Assembly (NCBI GenBank): GCA_003212415.1
Contig: QCPT01000002.1
Location: forward strand, 1 to 64,000
Reading direction: 5' to 3'
Source of the DNA: Pelagibacteraceae bacterium AG-439-F23
GTDB lineage: Bacteria > Pseudomonadota > Alphaproteobacteria > Pelagibacterales > Pelagibacteraceae
DNA: 64,000 bases
The stretch's first letter is position 1. Each line of letters begins with the position of its first letter. The position numbers and the translations under genes were made by a program. Shown here piece by piece: positions 25,413-34,972 of the stretch. Under the pieces are notes generated by a model that worked only from the letters and a program-made list of their open reading frames with translations, did not search any database and had not been told where the DNA came from.

Positions 25413-26331
25413 CCCCAATTTGCTGGATAACTTTAGAAGACATTTCAGTACCTTTTTCTAAACTTTCTTTTGTAGATAAATTATTTGAAATTCCATGTAA
25501 AAAACCTGCGGCAAATAAATCTCCTGCACCAGTTAAATCAATAACTTTTAAATTTTTTTGTATACCGCATTCTACAACCTCATCTCCATTTATAGCTACA
25601 CTTCCTTTTTCACCACGAGTTAAAACAATTAGCTTTTTAAGATTTTTAGAAAATGATATTACTTCATCAAAATTTTTTACATCAATCAAAGACATTATTT
25701 CTTGTTCGTTTGCAAATGTAATATCTAATTTATTTTTTACTAAATCTAAGAAATGAGGTTTATGCCTTTCAACGCAAAATAAATCAGATAGCGACATAGC
25801 AACCTTATTTGAATTTTGGATAGCTTTGTCAAATGCAGATTTTGGATCTCCTTCATCCCACAAATATCCTTCTAAAAATGTAATTTTACTATTTTTAACA
25901 GCATTAACATCAACATCATTTTCATTTATTTTTCCTGCAGTTCCCAAAAAAGTGCACATTGTTCTTTCAGAGTCAGGTGTAATTAATATCAAACAAGTTC
26001 CTGTTGGTAAGTCCTCTTTTTTTTTAGAATAAAAATATTTTACGTTTTCTTGTTTAAGCCCATCTTCATATTTGCTTCCAAGATCATCATCATTAACTTT
26101 TCCTATAAATCCAACTTCATTTCCAAGTTGAGACAAACCAACAATTGAGTTAGCGACAGATCCTCCTGAAACTGTTTTTTCAATTTTAAGGTTAGATAAT
26201 AAGTTTTTAAATTCATTATCATCAAAAATTAATTTCATTGTACTTTTAGTTAAATTATTTTTAGTGATAAAATCATCATCTACTTTGCAAATAACATCTA
26301 CAATTGCATTTCCTATTCCTAAAATTTCCAT
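25402..26331 (-). CDS. PfkB-family sugar/nucleoside kinase, probably adenosine kinase
   Basis: Ribokinase-like kinase of 309 aa. The first PfkB signature is GGSVANSIVGLSQLG (about residues 57-71) and the second, with the catalytic Asp and anion hole, is VIDLTGAGDLFAAGFLHG (about 264-281). The N-terminal GIGNAIVDVICKVDD is typical of the adenosine-kinase branch found in marine Alphaproteobacteria, which is why I favour adenosine salvage over sugar phosphorylation, but substrate specificity is not proved. Last gene of the dnaJ-smORF-dapB-nth run, one base after nth. Confidence 0.82.
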   Translation of the reverse strand: MEILGIGNAIVDVICKVDDDFITKNNLTKSTMKLIFDDNEFKNLLSNLKIEKTVSGGSVANSIVGLSQLGNEVGFIGKVNDDDLGSKYEDGLKQENVKYFYSKKKEDLPTGTCLILITPDSERTMCTFLGTAGKINENDVDVNAVKNSKITFLEGYLWDEGDPKSAFDKAIQNSNKVAMSLSDLFCVERHKPHFLDLVKNKLDITFANEQEIMSLIDVKNFDEVISFSKNLKKLIVLTRGEKGSVAINGDEVVECGIQKNLKVIDLTGAGDLFAAGFLHGISNNLSTKESLEKGTEMSSKVIQQIGARL

Positions 26332-26332
26332 A

Positions 26333-26986
26333 TTAAGCTTTCTTTGTTTTGATTGGTTTTTTTCTATTAGGATAACAAGTAGTACAAATTTTACAAGTCA
26401 AACCATAACATTCTCTTGCTTTGCAATACTCTCTTCCATAAAAAATTATTTGAAGGTGAAGCTTGTTCCAAGATTTTTTAGGAAACAATCTTTTTAAATC
26501 TTCCTCTGTTTGTACTACATTTTTACCATTAGTAAGGCCCCATCTTTGAGCTAACCGATGTATATGAGTATCAACAGGAAACGCAGAGTAACCAAATCCT
26601 TGCGACATAACTACACTAGCAGTTTTATGTCCAACTCCAGGTAATTTTTCAAGATCTTCAAAGTTATCTGGAACCTTTCCATTATGTTTTTCAATTAATT
26701 GTTTTGATAATAAGTAAACACTTTTTGCTTTAACTCTGAATATACCAATACTTTTAATAAGATTTTCAATTTTTTTTCTTCCTAATTTTACAAAATGTTC
26801 TGGCTTATTATATTTTGGATAAATATTTTTAGTTACATTATTAACATTAATATCTGTAGTTTGTGCAGACAACAAAACAGAAACTAATAGAGTAAATTTA
26901 TTTCTATGTTTTAAAGGAATAGGTGTTTTTGGATAAATTTTATTTAATACTTTTAATATTATTTTAGATCTTTGAACTTCATTCAT
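26333..26986 (-). CDS. nth: Endonuclease III (DNA glycosylase/AP lyase)
   Basis: Base-excision repair enzyme for oxidised pyrimidines. The helix-hairpin-helix with the catalytic Lys is LEKLPGVGHKTASVV (about residues 109-123), and the catalytic Asp is in FPVDTHIHRLAQRWGL. The C-terminal iron-sulfur region reads CKARECYGLTCKICTTC, five Cys whose spacing differs from the classic C-x6-C-x2-C-x5-C; a [4Fe-4S] cluster is still likely. Length 217 aa. It overlaps the dapB stop by four bases. Confidence 0.94.
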   Translation of the reverse strand: MNEVQRSKIILKVLNKIYPKTPIPLKHRNKFTLLVSVLLSAQTTDINVNNVTKNIYPKYNKPEHFVKLGRKKIENLIKSIGIFRVKAKSVYLLSKQLIEKHNGKVPDNFEDLEKLPGVGHKTASVVMSQGFGYSAFPVDTHIHRLAQRWGLTNGKNVVQTEEDLKRLFPKKSWNKLHLQIIFYGREYCKARECYGLTCKICTTCYPNRKKPIKTKKA

Positions 26987-27759
26987 TTGAAGTTCAAAAC
27001 ATCTCTCATAGAATAAAGCCCAGGTTTTTTATTCATTAACCATTTAGCAGCTGTAAAAGCTCCTTCTGAATAAAGAGCCCTATCAAATGCTTCATGATTT
27101 AGAGTTATAACCTCTTTTCCACTAGAGAATGCAACTTCATGCTCTCCAATAATTTCACCTTTTCTAATTGAATTAAAATTAATTTTTTTCCCATAAGGAA
27201 AAGATTGTTTATTAAGGTATTTTCTACCTAATAATTTGTAGAAATCTTTATTTTTTCCAACAGATATACCTTTTCCAAGCATCAAAGCTGTTCCTGAAGG
27301 GTGATCTTTTTTATGTTTATGATGCACTTCAAAAACTTTACTTAAGAAGTTATTTCCAAGTGATTTTGAAGCAATTTCAGTTAAATACATAAGCAAGTTT
27401 ATTCCTAAACTCATATTACCTGCTTTAAGTATTGGTATTTTTTCAGAGTATTTTTTAATTAAACTTTCTTCTTTTTTTGTAAATCCTGTTGTTCCAATAA
27501 CTACTCTTTTTTTTAATTTTGATGCAATCTTTAATACTTCAAGTGTACATTTCGGAACTGTAAAATCTATTATAACATTAGAGTTTTTAAATGCTTTTTC
27601 TGTATTAAGCTCAGGTTTAATTCCACTTATTTTTTTATTGATAATTCTATTTTCTGTAAGAGTTACTAGTTTAAAACTTTTGTCTGATTTTGCAGACTTG
27701 ATAAATTGCTGGCCCATCCTTCCCATGCAACCAGTAATAGCTAAATTAATTTTTTTCAT
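26983..27759 (-). CDS. dapB: 4-hydroxy-tetrahydrodipicolinate reductase
   Basis: NAD(P)H-dependent step of lysine and diaminopimelate synthesis, needed for peptidoglycan. The nucleotide loop is ITGCMGRMGQQFI (residues 8-20), the second binding segment is VVIGTTGFTKKE, and the DapB signature with catalytic His and Lys is EVHHKHKKDHPSGTAL. Length 258 aa is normal. The start ATG directly follows the stop of the small membrane protein gene, and its stop overlaps nth by four bases. Confidence 0.96.
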   Translation of the reverse strand: MKKINLAITGCMGRMGQQFIKSAKSDKSFKLVTLTENRIINKKISGIKPELNTEKAFKNSNVIIDFTVPKCTLEVLKIASKLKKRVVIGTTGFTKKEESLIKKYSEKIPILKAGNMSLGINLLMYLTEIASKSLGNNFLSKVFEVHHKHKKDHPSGTALMLGKGISVGKNKDFYKLLGRKYLNKQSFPYGKKINFNSIRKGEIIGEHEVAFSSGKEVITLNHEAFDRALYSEGAFTAAKWLMNKKPGLYSMRDVLNFK

Positions 27760-27927
27760 TTAAAAGATAAAGTATAAAACTATCATAACAACAGAAACAA
27801 TTATAGCCCAAATAGATAGATTTGTTAAAAATTGCTTTAATTTCGAATTAGTTTGTAAAAAAGATGGTAGAACCAATATTAGAACAGCAATCATAAAAAT
27901 TGCTGGAATAATTTGATCCCAGTTCAT
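27760..27927 (-). CDS. Small two-segment membrane protein, 55 aa (absent from the ORF track)
   Basis: A 55-codon frame fits exactly between dnaJ and dapB: its ATG abuts the dnaJ stop and its TAA abuts the dapB ATG, with no base wasted on either side. The product has two hydrophobic segments (about residues 5-23, IIPAIFMIAVLILVLPSFL, and 39-55, IWAIIVSVVMIVLYFIF) joined by a short polar, basic loop. Such exact packing and uninterrupted hydrophobic pattern argue for a real gene. I do not recognise a family; function unknown. Confidence 0.7.
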   Translation of the reverse strand: MNWDQIIPAIFMIAVLILVLPSFLQTNSKLKQFLTNLSIWAIIVSVVMIVLYFIF

Positions 27928-29055
27928 TTAATTTTTCCAGAAACTCTTAGCCTTTTGAAAGAATTTTTTTATACTTGGATTAGATTTTTCGTTTTCAATT
28001 TCTCTAAATTTTTCAAGTAATTCTTTTTGTTCTTTATTAAGAGATACTGGAACTTCAGTGTTGACTTGAACATATAAATCGCCATTTCCACTACCTCTCA
28101 TATAAGGCATGCCTTTACCTTTCAATCTAAATTGTTTACCATTTTGAGTTCCTTGGGGTATTTTAATTTTAGCTTTACCACCGTCTATAGTTGGAATTTC
28201 AATAGATGATCCTAAAGCGGCATCTGCAATAGATATTGGGCATTCAAAGAAGAGGTTTTCTTCTGATCTTTTAAAAAGATCATGCGAATAAACATTTACA
28301 AATAAGTATAAATCCCCATTGCTAGTACCTCTTGATCCAGCCTCTCCTTTCCCGGCTAATCTAATTCTTGTCCCATCATCAACTCCTTTTGGAATTGTAA
28401 CCGAAAGTCTTTTTGATGCCTGTTTTTTTCCTTGTCCTCCACAACCACCACAAGGATTGGTGATCACTTCACCTGAGCCAGAACATTCAGGACATGTTTG
28501 TTGTACAGTAAAAAAACCTTGGCTTGATCTTACTTGACCATGACCACCACACATTGAACATGATCCAGCGTCATGACCAGGTTTAGATCCAGAACCACTA
28601 CAAGTATCGCATTTTTCTGATGTTGAAAATTTTATGTCTTGTTTTTTCCCCGTATAAGCTTCTTCCAAAGAAATTGATAAATCATATCTTAAATCAGAAC
28701 CTCTACTATTTGATCTTCTTGATCTTCTTCCTCCTCCACCAAAACCTTCACCAAAAAAATCCTCAAATATATCTGAAAAATGACTTGAAAAATCAAAATT
28801 TCCAAATCCTCCTCGACCACCACCTCCATTTTCAAAGGCTGCGTGACCAAAATTATCATAATTTTGCTTTCTCTCAGAGTTTGATAGAACATGATAAGCT
28901 TCTGACGCTTCTTTAAATTTTTCTTCAGCAGCTTTATCACCTTTATTTTTATCAGGGTGATATTTAACTGCCTGTTTTCTATAAGCTGATTTTATCTGAT
29001 CGGATGAAGCACCTTTATTTACACCTAATACCTCATAATAATCTCTTTTTGCCAT
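27928..29055 (-). CDS. dnaJ: Chaperone DnaJ (Hsp40)
   Basis: Co-chaperone that stimulates DnaK ATPase. The J domain starts [15 protein letters not shown] and carries HPD in [10 protein letters not shown] (about residues 33-35), followed by a Gly/Phe-rich linker and four zinc repeats: [24 protein letters not shown] and CGGCGGQG. The C-terminal substrate domain is complete. Length 375 aa. Lies 28 bp downstream of dnaK in the heat-shock run. Several opposite-strand ORFs in the track are shadows of its Gly-rich region. Confidence 0.98.
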   Translation of the reverse strand: MAKRDYYEVLGVNKGASSDQIKSAYRKQAVKYHPDKNKGDKAAEEKFKEASEAYHVLSNSERKQNYDNFGHAAFENGGGGRGGFGNFDFSSHFSDIFEDFFGEGFGGGGRRSRRSNSRGSDLRYDLSISLEEAYTGKKQDIKFSTSEKCDTCSGSGSKPGHDAGSCSMCGGHGQVRSSQGFFTVQQTCPECSGSGEVITNPCGGCGGQGKKQASKRLSVTIPKGVDDGTRIRLAGKGEAGSRGTSNGDLYLFVNVYSHDLFKRSEENLFFECPISIADAALGSSIEIPTIDGGKAKIKIPQGTQNGKQFRLKGKGMPYMRGSGNGDLYVQVNTEVPVSLNKEQKELLEKFREIENEKSNPSIKKFFQKAKSFWKN

Positions 29056-29083
29056 AACTAATTATAGACAAATAGTTGTTAGG

Positions 29084-31009
29084 TTAGGCGCTTTTTTCTT
29101 TATTATCGTCTTTTACTTCTTCAAAGTCTGCATCAACAACGTTATCGTCTTTTTTTCCTTCTTCTTTTTTTGCATCTTTTGGTGCATCACCAGGTTTAGC
29201 ACTTTGTTGTGATTTATAAATTGCTTCACCTAATTTCATTGAAGCTTGGACTAAATCTTGTGTTTTTTTCTTTATTTCTTCTATGTCAGTTCCTTTAATT
29301 GCATTTCTAAGATTTGCTGAAGCATCTTCAATTGCTTTTTTATCTGCATCAGAAACTTTGCTTCCATGTTCTTTTAAATTTTTCTCAGTAGAATGTAATA
29401 GAGTATCAGCTTGATTTCTTGCATCAACAGATTCTCTTTTTTTCTTATCTGCCTCTTTATTAGATTCGGCATCTTTCACCATTTGACTAATTTCTTCATC
29501 GCTCAGTCCTCCTGACGCTTGAATTTGAATTTTTTGTTCTTTTCCAGTTCCCTTGTCTTTTGCGGAAACATTGACAATACCATTGGCATCTATGTCAAAA
29601 GTTACTTCAATTTGAGGAACTCCTCTAGCCGCTGGAGCTATTCCAACTAACTCAAAATTTCCTAAAATCTTATTATCTGATGCCATTTCCCTCTCTCCTT
29701 GGAGAACTCTAATGGATACAGCTGGCTGATTATCTTCAGCAGTAGAAAAAACCTGACTCTTCTTTGTTGGTATTGTTGTATTTTTTTCAATTAATTTTGT
29801 AGAAACTCCACCAAGTGTTTCAATACCTAAAGACAAAGGTGTAACATCTAATAATAAAACATCTTTAACATCGCCCTGTAATACACCGGCCTGTATAGCG
29901 GCACCCATTGCTACAACTTCATCTGGATTTACAGATTTATTAGGTTCTTTCCCAAAAAAATTTTTTACTTCTTCAATAACTTTAGGCATTCTTGTCATAC
30001 CGCCTACAAGAACTATTTCATCTACTTCGCTCGCAGATAATCCCGCATCTTTAAGAGCTATTTTGCAAGGTGGTATTGTTCTTGTAATTAAATCTTCAAC
30101 TAAAGCTTCAAGTTTTGCTCTAGTCATTTTTAAATTAATATGTTTAGGACCAGTTTTATCTGCTGTAATGAATGGAAGATTTATTTCTGTTTGAGTAGCA
30201 GAAGAAAGTTCTATTTTTGCTTTTTCTGCAGCCTCTTTTAATCGCTGTAAGGCTAATTTGTCAGATTTTAAATCTATTCCATTTTCTTTTTTAAATTCTG
30301 TTAAAAGGTAATCAACAATTGTATTATCAAAATCTTCTCCACCTAAGAATGTATCGCCATTTGTTGATTTAACTTCAAACACACCATCACCTAGTTCTAA
30401 AATTGAAACATCAAATGTTCCGCCACCCAAATCATAAACAGCAATTTTTTTGTTTGTTTTTTTATCCAAACCGTATGCTAAAGATGCTGCAGTTGGTTCA
30501 TTTATAATTCTTAATACTTCTAATCCAGCAATTTTTCCTGCATCTTTAGTCGCTTGTCTTTGAGCATCATTAAAATATGCGGGAACAGTAATCACCGCTT
30601 GTTTAACTTCTGAACCTAAATATTTTTCAGCTGTCTCCTTCATTTTTTGTAAAACAAATGCTGAAATCTGAGAAGGTGAATATTTATTTCCTTTTGCTTC
30701 TATCCACGCATCTCCTTTTTCTGAATTAATAATTTTAAAAGGTGCCGTCTCTATATCTTTTTTAACAGATGGGTCTTCAAAGTTTCTTCCAACTAATCTT
30801 TTTACTGCAAATATAGTGTTCTCAGGATTAGTTACAGCTTGTCTTTTTGCTGGTTGTCCAATTAATTTTTCTTCACCATCTGTAAATGCTACAACTGATG
30901 GAGTTGTTCTAGCTCCTTCAGTGTTTTCCAGAACTTTTGCTTGTGTACCTTCCATAACTGCTACACAAGAGTTTGTTGTTCCTAAGTCTATTCCTATTAC
31001 TTTGCTCAT
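29084..31009 (-). CDS. dnaK: Chaperone DnaK (Hsp70)
   Basis: ATP-driven chaperone. The ATPase domain begins [18 protein letters not shown], with [14 protein letters not shown], the phosphate loop [12 protein letters not shown] and [12 protein letters not shown]; the substrate domain includes [15 protein letters not shown]. The C-terminal lid is complete and ends in an acidic, lysine-rich tail. Length 641 aa is normal. Lies between grpE and dnaJ in the conserved order. A candidate heat-shock promoter lies just upstream in the 59-bp gap after grpE. Confidence 0.99.
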   Translation of the reverse strand: MSKVIGIDLGTTNSCVAVMEGTQAKVLENTEGARTTPSVVAFTDGEEKLIGQPAKRQAVTNPENTIFAVKRLVGRNFEDPSVKKDIETAPFKIINSEKGDAWIEAKGNKYSPSQISAFVLQKMKETAEKYLGSEVKQAVITVPAYFNDAQRQATKDAGKIAGLEVLRIINEPTAASLAYGLDKKTNKKIAVYDLGGGTFDVSILELGDGVFEVKSTNGDTFLGGEDFDNTIVDYLLTEFKKENGIDLKSDKLALQRLKEAAEKAKIELSSATQTEINLPFITADKTGPKHINLKMTRAKLEALVEDLITRTIPPCKIALKDAGLSASEVDEIVLVGGMTRMPKVIEEVKNFFGKEPNKSVNPDEVVAMGAAIQAGVLQGDVKDVLLLDVTPLSLGIETLGGVSTKLIEKNTTIPTKKSQVFSTAEDNQPAVSIRVLQGEREMASDNKILGNFELVGIAPAARGVPQIEVTFDIDANGIVNVSAKDKGTGKEQKIQIQASGGLSDEEISQMVKDAESNKEADKKKRESVDARNQADTLLHSTEKNLKEHGSKVSDADKKAIEDASANLRNAIKGTDIEEIKKKTQDLVQASMKLGEAIYKSQQSAKPGDAPKDAKKEEGKKDDNVVDADFEEVKDDNKEKSA

Positions 31010-31025
31010 ATATATTTACCTCAGC

Positions 31026-31056
31026 CTCATATAAGTGTTAATTTTACAACTACAAC
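31026..31056 (-). promoter_or_regulatory. Candidate RpoH (sigma-32) promoter for dnaK
   Basis: Read on the minus strand, CTTATATGAG (complement of 31026-31035) fits the alphaproteobacterial RpoH -10 form CYTATNTNNG at every defined position. A weak -35, GTTGTA (complement of 31051-31056), lies 15 bases upstream. It would give dnaK its own start inside the grpE-dnaK gap. The -35 match is poor, so this is tentative. Confidence 0.4.
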
Positions 31057-31068
31057 CATCTTAAAAAA

Positions 31069-31722
31069 TTATTTTTCTTCTTGTTTTTCCTTATTTTCCT
31101 CACTTTTTTTATTATCATTTTCTTCTTCTTCTAACTTTTTCTTTGAAACTCCAACTAAAGAAGGTCTCAATAATCTATCTTTCATCATGAACCCTTTTTG
31201 TATCTCTTGAATTATTGTTCCTGGCTCTTTGGTATTATCTTCTATTTCCATCATTGCTTGATGAAGATTAGGGTCAAGTTTTTCATTAATTGATTTTATT
31301 GGTTCAATATTATTTTTTTTAAATATAGATAAAATGTCTTTGTTAATAATATTTAAGTGTTCTATAACTTTTTTTAAAGTTTCAGTGTTTTTTAATTTTT
31401 CATCATTTTCCAAAGATAATTTTGATCTTTCAAGGTTGTCTAATAAATTTAATGATTCTCTTGCAAAAGCAAAACCACCATATTCAAAAGCATCCTCTTT
31501 TTCTTTTTCAAATCTTCTTCGTTGATTTTCCATTTCAGCAAAAGTTCTTGCCAATTTATCTTTAAGATTTTCTATCTCTTCTTCTGGAGATTGTTCTTTT
31601 TTTTGTTCTTTATCTTCTAAATTTTTTCCATTATTTTTAGAATTTTCTTCCTGAGCGTCTAATAGTTTTTCTTCAGATTGATTATTATTTTTTTCTTCTT
31701 CTTTTAAATCTTCTTTTTCCAT
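31069..31722 (-). CDS. grpE: Nucleotide-exchange factor GrpE
   Basis: Releases ADP from DnaK. The long N-terminal half is charged and coiled-coil-like (Lys/Glu-rich to about residue 65), followed by the GrpE core with DKLARTFAEMENQRRRFEKEKEDA, LLDNLERSKLSLEN, and the C-terminal beta domain GTIIQEIQKGFMMKDRLLRPSLVGVSK. Length 217 aa. Divergent from rdgB with 36 bp between starts. The acidic low-complexity ends produce shadow ORFs on the other strand. Confidence 0.96.
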   Translation of the reverse strand: MEKEDLKEEEKNNNQSEEKLLDAQEENSKNNGKNLEDKEQKKEQSPEEEIENLKDKLARTFAEMENQRRRFEKEKEDAFEYGGFAFARESLNLLDNLERSKLSLENDEKLKNTETLKKVIEHLNIINKDILSIFKKNNIEPIKSINEKLDPNLHQAMMEIEDNTKEPGTIIQEIQKGFMMKDRLLRPSLVGVSKKKLEEEENDNKKSEENKEKQEEK

Positions 31723-31758
31723 TGATAGCTATATGGTAAGTAAATCCTATATTTCTAG

Positions 31759-32364
31759 ATGTATAAAAAAAAAAATAGAGAGATAATTATAGGTTCAAAT
31801 AATACTGGAAAAATAAAGGAAATAAGAGACTTATTGCCTAAAACTTATAAAATACTTACTCCAATTGACTTTAATTTATTAAGAAGTCCAAAAGAGAAAG
31901 GCAGATCATTTACCGAAAATTCATTAATTAAAGCAAAATATTATTCAAAAAAAACTGGAAAAATTTGTATTGCAGATGATTCTGGATTAGAAATAAATTA
32001 TTTAGATAATGCTCCAGGAATATTTTCCGCCAGATGGGGAGGAAAGAAGGGTAATTTCAATATTGCTATAAAAAAGGTTTTCAGAGAATTAAATAAAAAA
32101 GACAAAAGATGGAAAGAAAAGAAAATTGTAGCAAGATTTGTTTGTGCTTTAACAATCTATGGCCTTAAAAAAAAACCCATACATACGATAGGAATAGTAA
32201 AAGGATTAATATCAAATAAAAAAAAAGGAATAAATGGATTTGGTTATGATCCGATTTTTATCCCAAAAGGTAGTAAGCTAACATTTGCTCAAATGAAACC
32301 TAGTAAAAAATATAAAATTGATCATAGATTTATAGCATTCAACAAAATTAAAAAATTTTTTTGA
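31759..32364 (+). CDS. rdgB: XTP/dITP pyrophosphatase (RdgB/HAM1)
   Basis: Removes deaminated purine nucleotides (XTP, dITP, ITP) from the pool. The start IIIGSNNTGKIKEIRDLL is the family substrate loop (S/T-x-N-x-x-K), the metal and catalytic region is ICIADDSGLEINYLDNAPGIFSARWGG, and the base-specificity region is GFGYDPIFIPKGSKLTFAQM. Length 201 aa. Convergent with the periplasmic LppC-like gene, overlapping by 17 bp. Confidence 0.95.
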   Translation: MYKKKNREIIIGSNNTGKIKEIRDLLPKTYKILTPIDFNLLRSPKEKGRSFTENSLIKAKYYSKKTGKICIADDSGLEINYLDNAPGIFSARWGGKKGNFNIAIKKVFRELNKKDKRWKEKKIVARFVCALTIYGLKKKPIHTIGIVKGLISNKKKGINGFGYDPIFIPKGSKLTFAQMKPSKKYKIDHRFIAFNKIKKFF

Positions 32365-33499
32365 ATTGATTATTTTCAACACTATAAAAATTTAATTGGT
32401 GAGTTATTACATTTTTATTAATTTCAAATATACCAATTTTACCTTTAAATTTATTTTTCTTATAAAAAAGATCGTCTGACATCTTGAAGTCATTTTTGTA
32501 AATTAAATAATAAACCAGACCAACAAGATCATAACTTAAAAAAGATATTTGATTTGGTTTAGATTCATAACTACTATTATATTCATCAATAAATAAATCG
32601 TAATTTTCTTTATTTATAGAAGGAAAATAAATAGGATGTAATGAAGTTTCTTTTAATAAAGACTCATCAAACCATTGATTTAAAGTTAAATATGAAATTC
32701 TTTTTGATGATACGTCTGTATATAATAATGAAGTTGCTACACTTTTTAAACTTTCATCAAAATCTGCAATAATTACAGAGTCAAAATTAATACCACCTAA
32801 AGTATCTTTTTTTTTTAAATTTTCTATTTTTTTTTCTTTATTTTGAACTAATGAGTTTTCTAATCTTTTTATTTCATCTTCAAGGTTTTGTTTTCTTTGA
32901 GAATATCTAGTTAATTTTTCAATTTGAGATGTTAATAAGGTTGGATCTGAATCATAATAAAATTTGTCTTTAAGTTTTATTTTGGTTTTGTTAATCGCCA
33001 AATCAATTTCTTTTTTATAATATGTTTTTGGAATTAAAAATACACTTCTTTCTAAATTTTTTATTTTTTTAAATTTTTTTATTGTATTTATTTGTGAAAT
33101 TGCATTAACACCAGCACTAATTACGTTTGAAGGATTTCCATAAATTTTGTTTGTTAGAGATATAAATGTCATTTCATTTAAATCATCAAGGTACTTTACA
33201 CTTTCATTAAATACTGGGCCTATAACAATTCTTACTCCTTGATAATATAATTCTTTGGAAGCTCTCAGAGCATTTATGGGGTTCGATTTTGTATCTTTTG
33301 GAATAATTACAATTCTGTCATCATCAATTTTATTTATTGCCAATCTAACAGATTTGATAATCGAATTTCCTAATTTTGAATCTTTTCCACTTGTCGGTAC
33401 TATTAGACCAATTTTAATTTTTTCACTTGAATAGCTAGTTTGAAAAAAAAAAATTAAACTTAAAGTTGATATAATTATAATTTTAATAAAAGTTTTCAT
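32348..33499 (-). CDS. Periplasmic-binding-fold protein, LppC/penicillin-binding protein activator type
   Basis: Protein of 383 aa with a Sec signal peptide (hydrophobic core about residues 5-20, then SYSSEKIKIG). The mature part starts IKIGLIVPTSGKDSKLGNSIIKSVRLAI, the entry of type 1 periplasmic-binding (Leu/Ile/Val) domains, and includes VRIVIGPVFNESVKYL. No Cys follows the signal, so it is not an obvious lipoprotein. A Lys/Glu helix at about 190-230 (TRYSQRKQNLEDEIKRLENS) resembles LpoA/LppC-like proteins rather than amino acid transporters. In relatives this gene lies next to rsmI, as here, supporting a peptidoglycan-synthesis link. Confidence 0.72.
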   Translation of the reverse strand: MKTFIKIIIISTLSLIFFFQTSYSSEKIKIGLIVPTSGKDSKLGNSIIKSVRLAINKIDDDRIVIIPKDTKSNPINALRASKELYYQGVRIVIGPVFNESVKYLDDLNEMTFISLTNKIYGNPSNVISAGVNAISQINTIKKFKKIKNLERSVFLIPKTYYKKEIDLAINKTKIKLKDKFYYDSDPTLLTSQIEKLTRYSQRKQNLEDEIKRLENSLVQNKEKKIENLKKKDTLGGINFDSVIIADFDESLKSVATSLLYTDVSSKRISYLTLNQWFDESLLKETSLHPIYFPSINKENYDLFIDEYNSSYESKPNQISFLSYDLVGLVYYLIYKNDFKMSDDLFYKKNKFKGKIGIFEINKNVITHQLNFYSVENNQFKKIF

Positions 33500-33529
33500 T
33501 TTATAATTAATAATATAATTTCATAATTA

Positions 33530-34390
33530 ATGCATGTTGATCAAAACTTAATTAACTTAAAACCTGGGCTATATTGTGTTGCAACACCTATAGGAAACCT
33601 AGGAGATATAACACTTAGAGCTTTAGAAGTTATAAAAAATTCTGATTTAATATTATGTGAAGATACAAGAGTTTCAAAAAAATTATTAAGTAAATTTAAA
33701 ATACATAAAAAATTAATTTCACATCATAAATTTAATGAAAATAAAAATTTAAATTTAATTTTAGAAAATTTACAAAATAATAAAATAATATCAATCATAT
33801 CTGATGCCGGTACACCTGCAATTTCGGATCCAGGCAGAATTTTAATTAATAAGTGCATAGAAAAAAATATTAATATTTATTCTGTTCCAGGACCTTCAGC
33901 TGTTAGTGCAGCCATATCAGTAAGCGGATTTTCAGATAAGTATTTATTTTGTGGATTTTTGCCAGAAAAAAAAGCTGAATTAAATAAATTATTTAATTCA
34001 TTTGCAAATTTTAATTGTTCAATTGTTTTTTTTATCTCACCTAAGAAAATTAATAAAATTGTTGATATTTTAAAAAAATATTTTTTTAATAGAAATATAT
34101 TAATTTGTAGAGAAATTACTAAATTTCATGAAGAATATATAAGAAGTAGTGTAAAAAATTTATCTGAAATATCTATTTCAACAAAAGGCGAAGTTACTGT
34201 AGTTATTTCTGAAGATAATACTTTAAAAAAAAATTTTATTAAATTAGAAGAATCAGATAAAAAAAAAATTAGTAAGTTAATAAAAAAAATGACTATTAAA
34301 AATATTATAAATGAAATTAATAAAGATAAAAAATTTCCAAAAAAATTAATTTATGATTATTGTTTAAAGTTAAAAAATGAAAATAAATAA
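33530..34390 (+). CDS. rsmI: 16S rRNA (cytidine-1402-2'-O)-methyltransferase
   Basis: Tetrapyrrole-methylase-fold enzyme methylating the 2'-O of C1402 in 16S rRNA. It shows GLYCVATPIGNLGDITLRALEVI at about residues 13-35, CEDTRVSKKLLSKF, ISDAGTPAISDPG and VPGPSAVSAAISVSGF, all RsmI hallmarks. Length 286 aa is normal. Its 3' end overlaps the BON lipoprotein gene by 14 bp. YraN, which often follows rsmI, is absent here. Confidence 0.96.
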   Translation: MHVDQNLINLKPGLYCVATPIGNLGDITLRALEVIKNSDLILCEDTRVSKKLLSKFKIHKKLISHHKFNENKNLNLILENLQNNKIISIISDAGTPAISDPGRILINKCIEKNINIYSVPGPSAVSAAISVSGFSDKYLFCGFLPEKKAELNKLFNSFANFNCSIVFFISPKKINKIVDILKKYFFNRNILICREITKFHEEYIRSSVKNLSEISISTKGEVTVVISEDNTLKKNFIKLEESDKKKISKLIKKMTIKNIINEINKDKKFPKKLIYDYCLKLKNENK

Positions 34391-34970
34391 AATATTATTA
34401 TTATTTTTGTTAGTTATTTTAACAAGCTGTGTTGGAACTTCATCAACTGGTGTTTTTGGCACTGGCGTTTCCATTGCAATTGATCCAAGAACAATTGGAA
34501 CTCAAATAGATGATTCTATAATGCAAAAGAATTTAAGTGCAAAATTAATTAACATGAATACCAATTATATTTTGTCTGTTAAATCTAAAGTATTAGATGG
34601 AAGAATTTTTATTACAGGCAAAGTGGATACAGTAGAAGAAAAGTTAAAAATAACAAAACTAGGATGGGAAATAAAAGGTGCTAGATCTGTAAAAAATGAT
34701 CTACGAATTAAAGATAAATTTAATTTTAAACAATCAGCCAAAGATATTTTAATAACATCGCAATTACGAGCTGCTATGATTGCAAACAAAAAAATAAAAT
34801 CATTTAATTACAATATAGATACATATAAGAAGAAAATATATGTATATGGAATATCTAAGGATGAAGAAGAGAGAACAGAAGTTATAAATGAAGCAAAACA
34901 AATTCTTGATGTAGAAGACGTAATTGCAAGTATTTTGTTAATTGAAGATTTAAGAGTTCTTAAAAATTAA
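34377..34970 (+). CDS. BON-domain lipoprotein
   Basis: Protein of 197 aa with a lipoprotein signal (lipobox ILTSC, Cys18) and two BON repeats: about residues 45-115 (IDDSIMQKNLSAKLI... VSFSVKNDLRI region) and 118-190 (KDILITSQLRAAMIANKKIKSFNYNIDTYKKKIYVYG). BON domains bind membranes or lipids; relatives such as DolP and OsmY act in envelope maintenance. It follows rsmI, the usual alphaproteobacterial neighbour, with a 14-bp overlap. It stops two bases before the convergent maeB stop. Confidence 0.85.
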   Translation: MKINKILLLFLLVILTSCVGTSSTGVFGTGVSIAIDPRTIGTQIDDSIMQKNLSAKLINMNTNYILSVKSKVLDGRIFITGKVDTVEEKLKITKLGWEIKGARSVKNDLRIKDKFNFKQSAKDILITSQLRAAMIANKKIKSFNYNIDTYKKKIYVYGISKDEEERTEVINEAKQILDVEDVIASILLIEDLRVLKN

Positions 34971-34972
34971 TT

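Noticed and set aside
28319-28940. ORFs in other frames of dnaJ (72, 98 and 83 aa)
   Set aside because: Shadows of the Gly-rich and zinc-finger regions of DnaJ.
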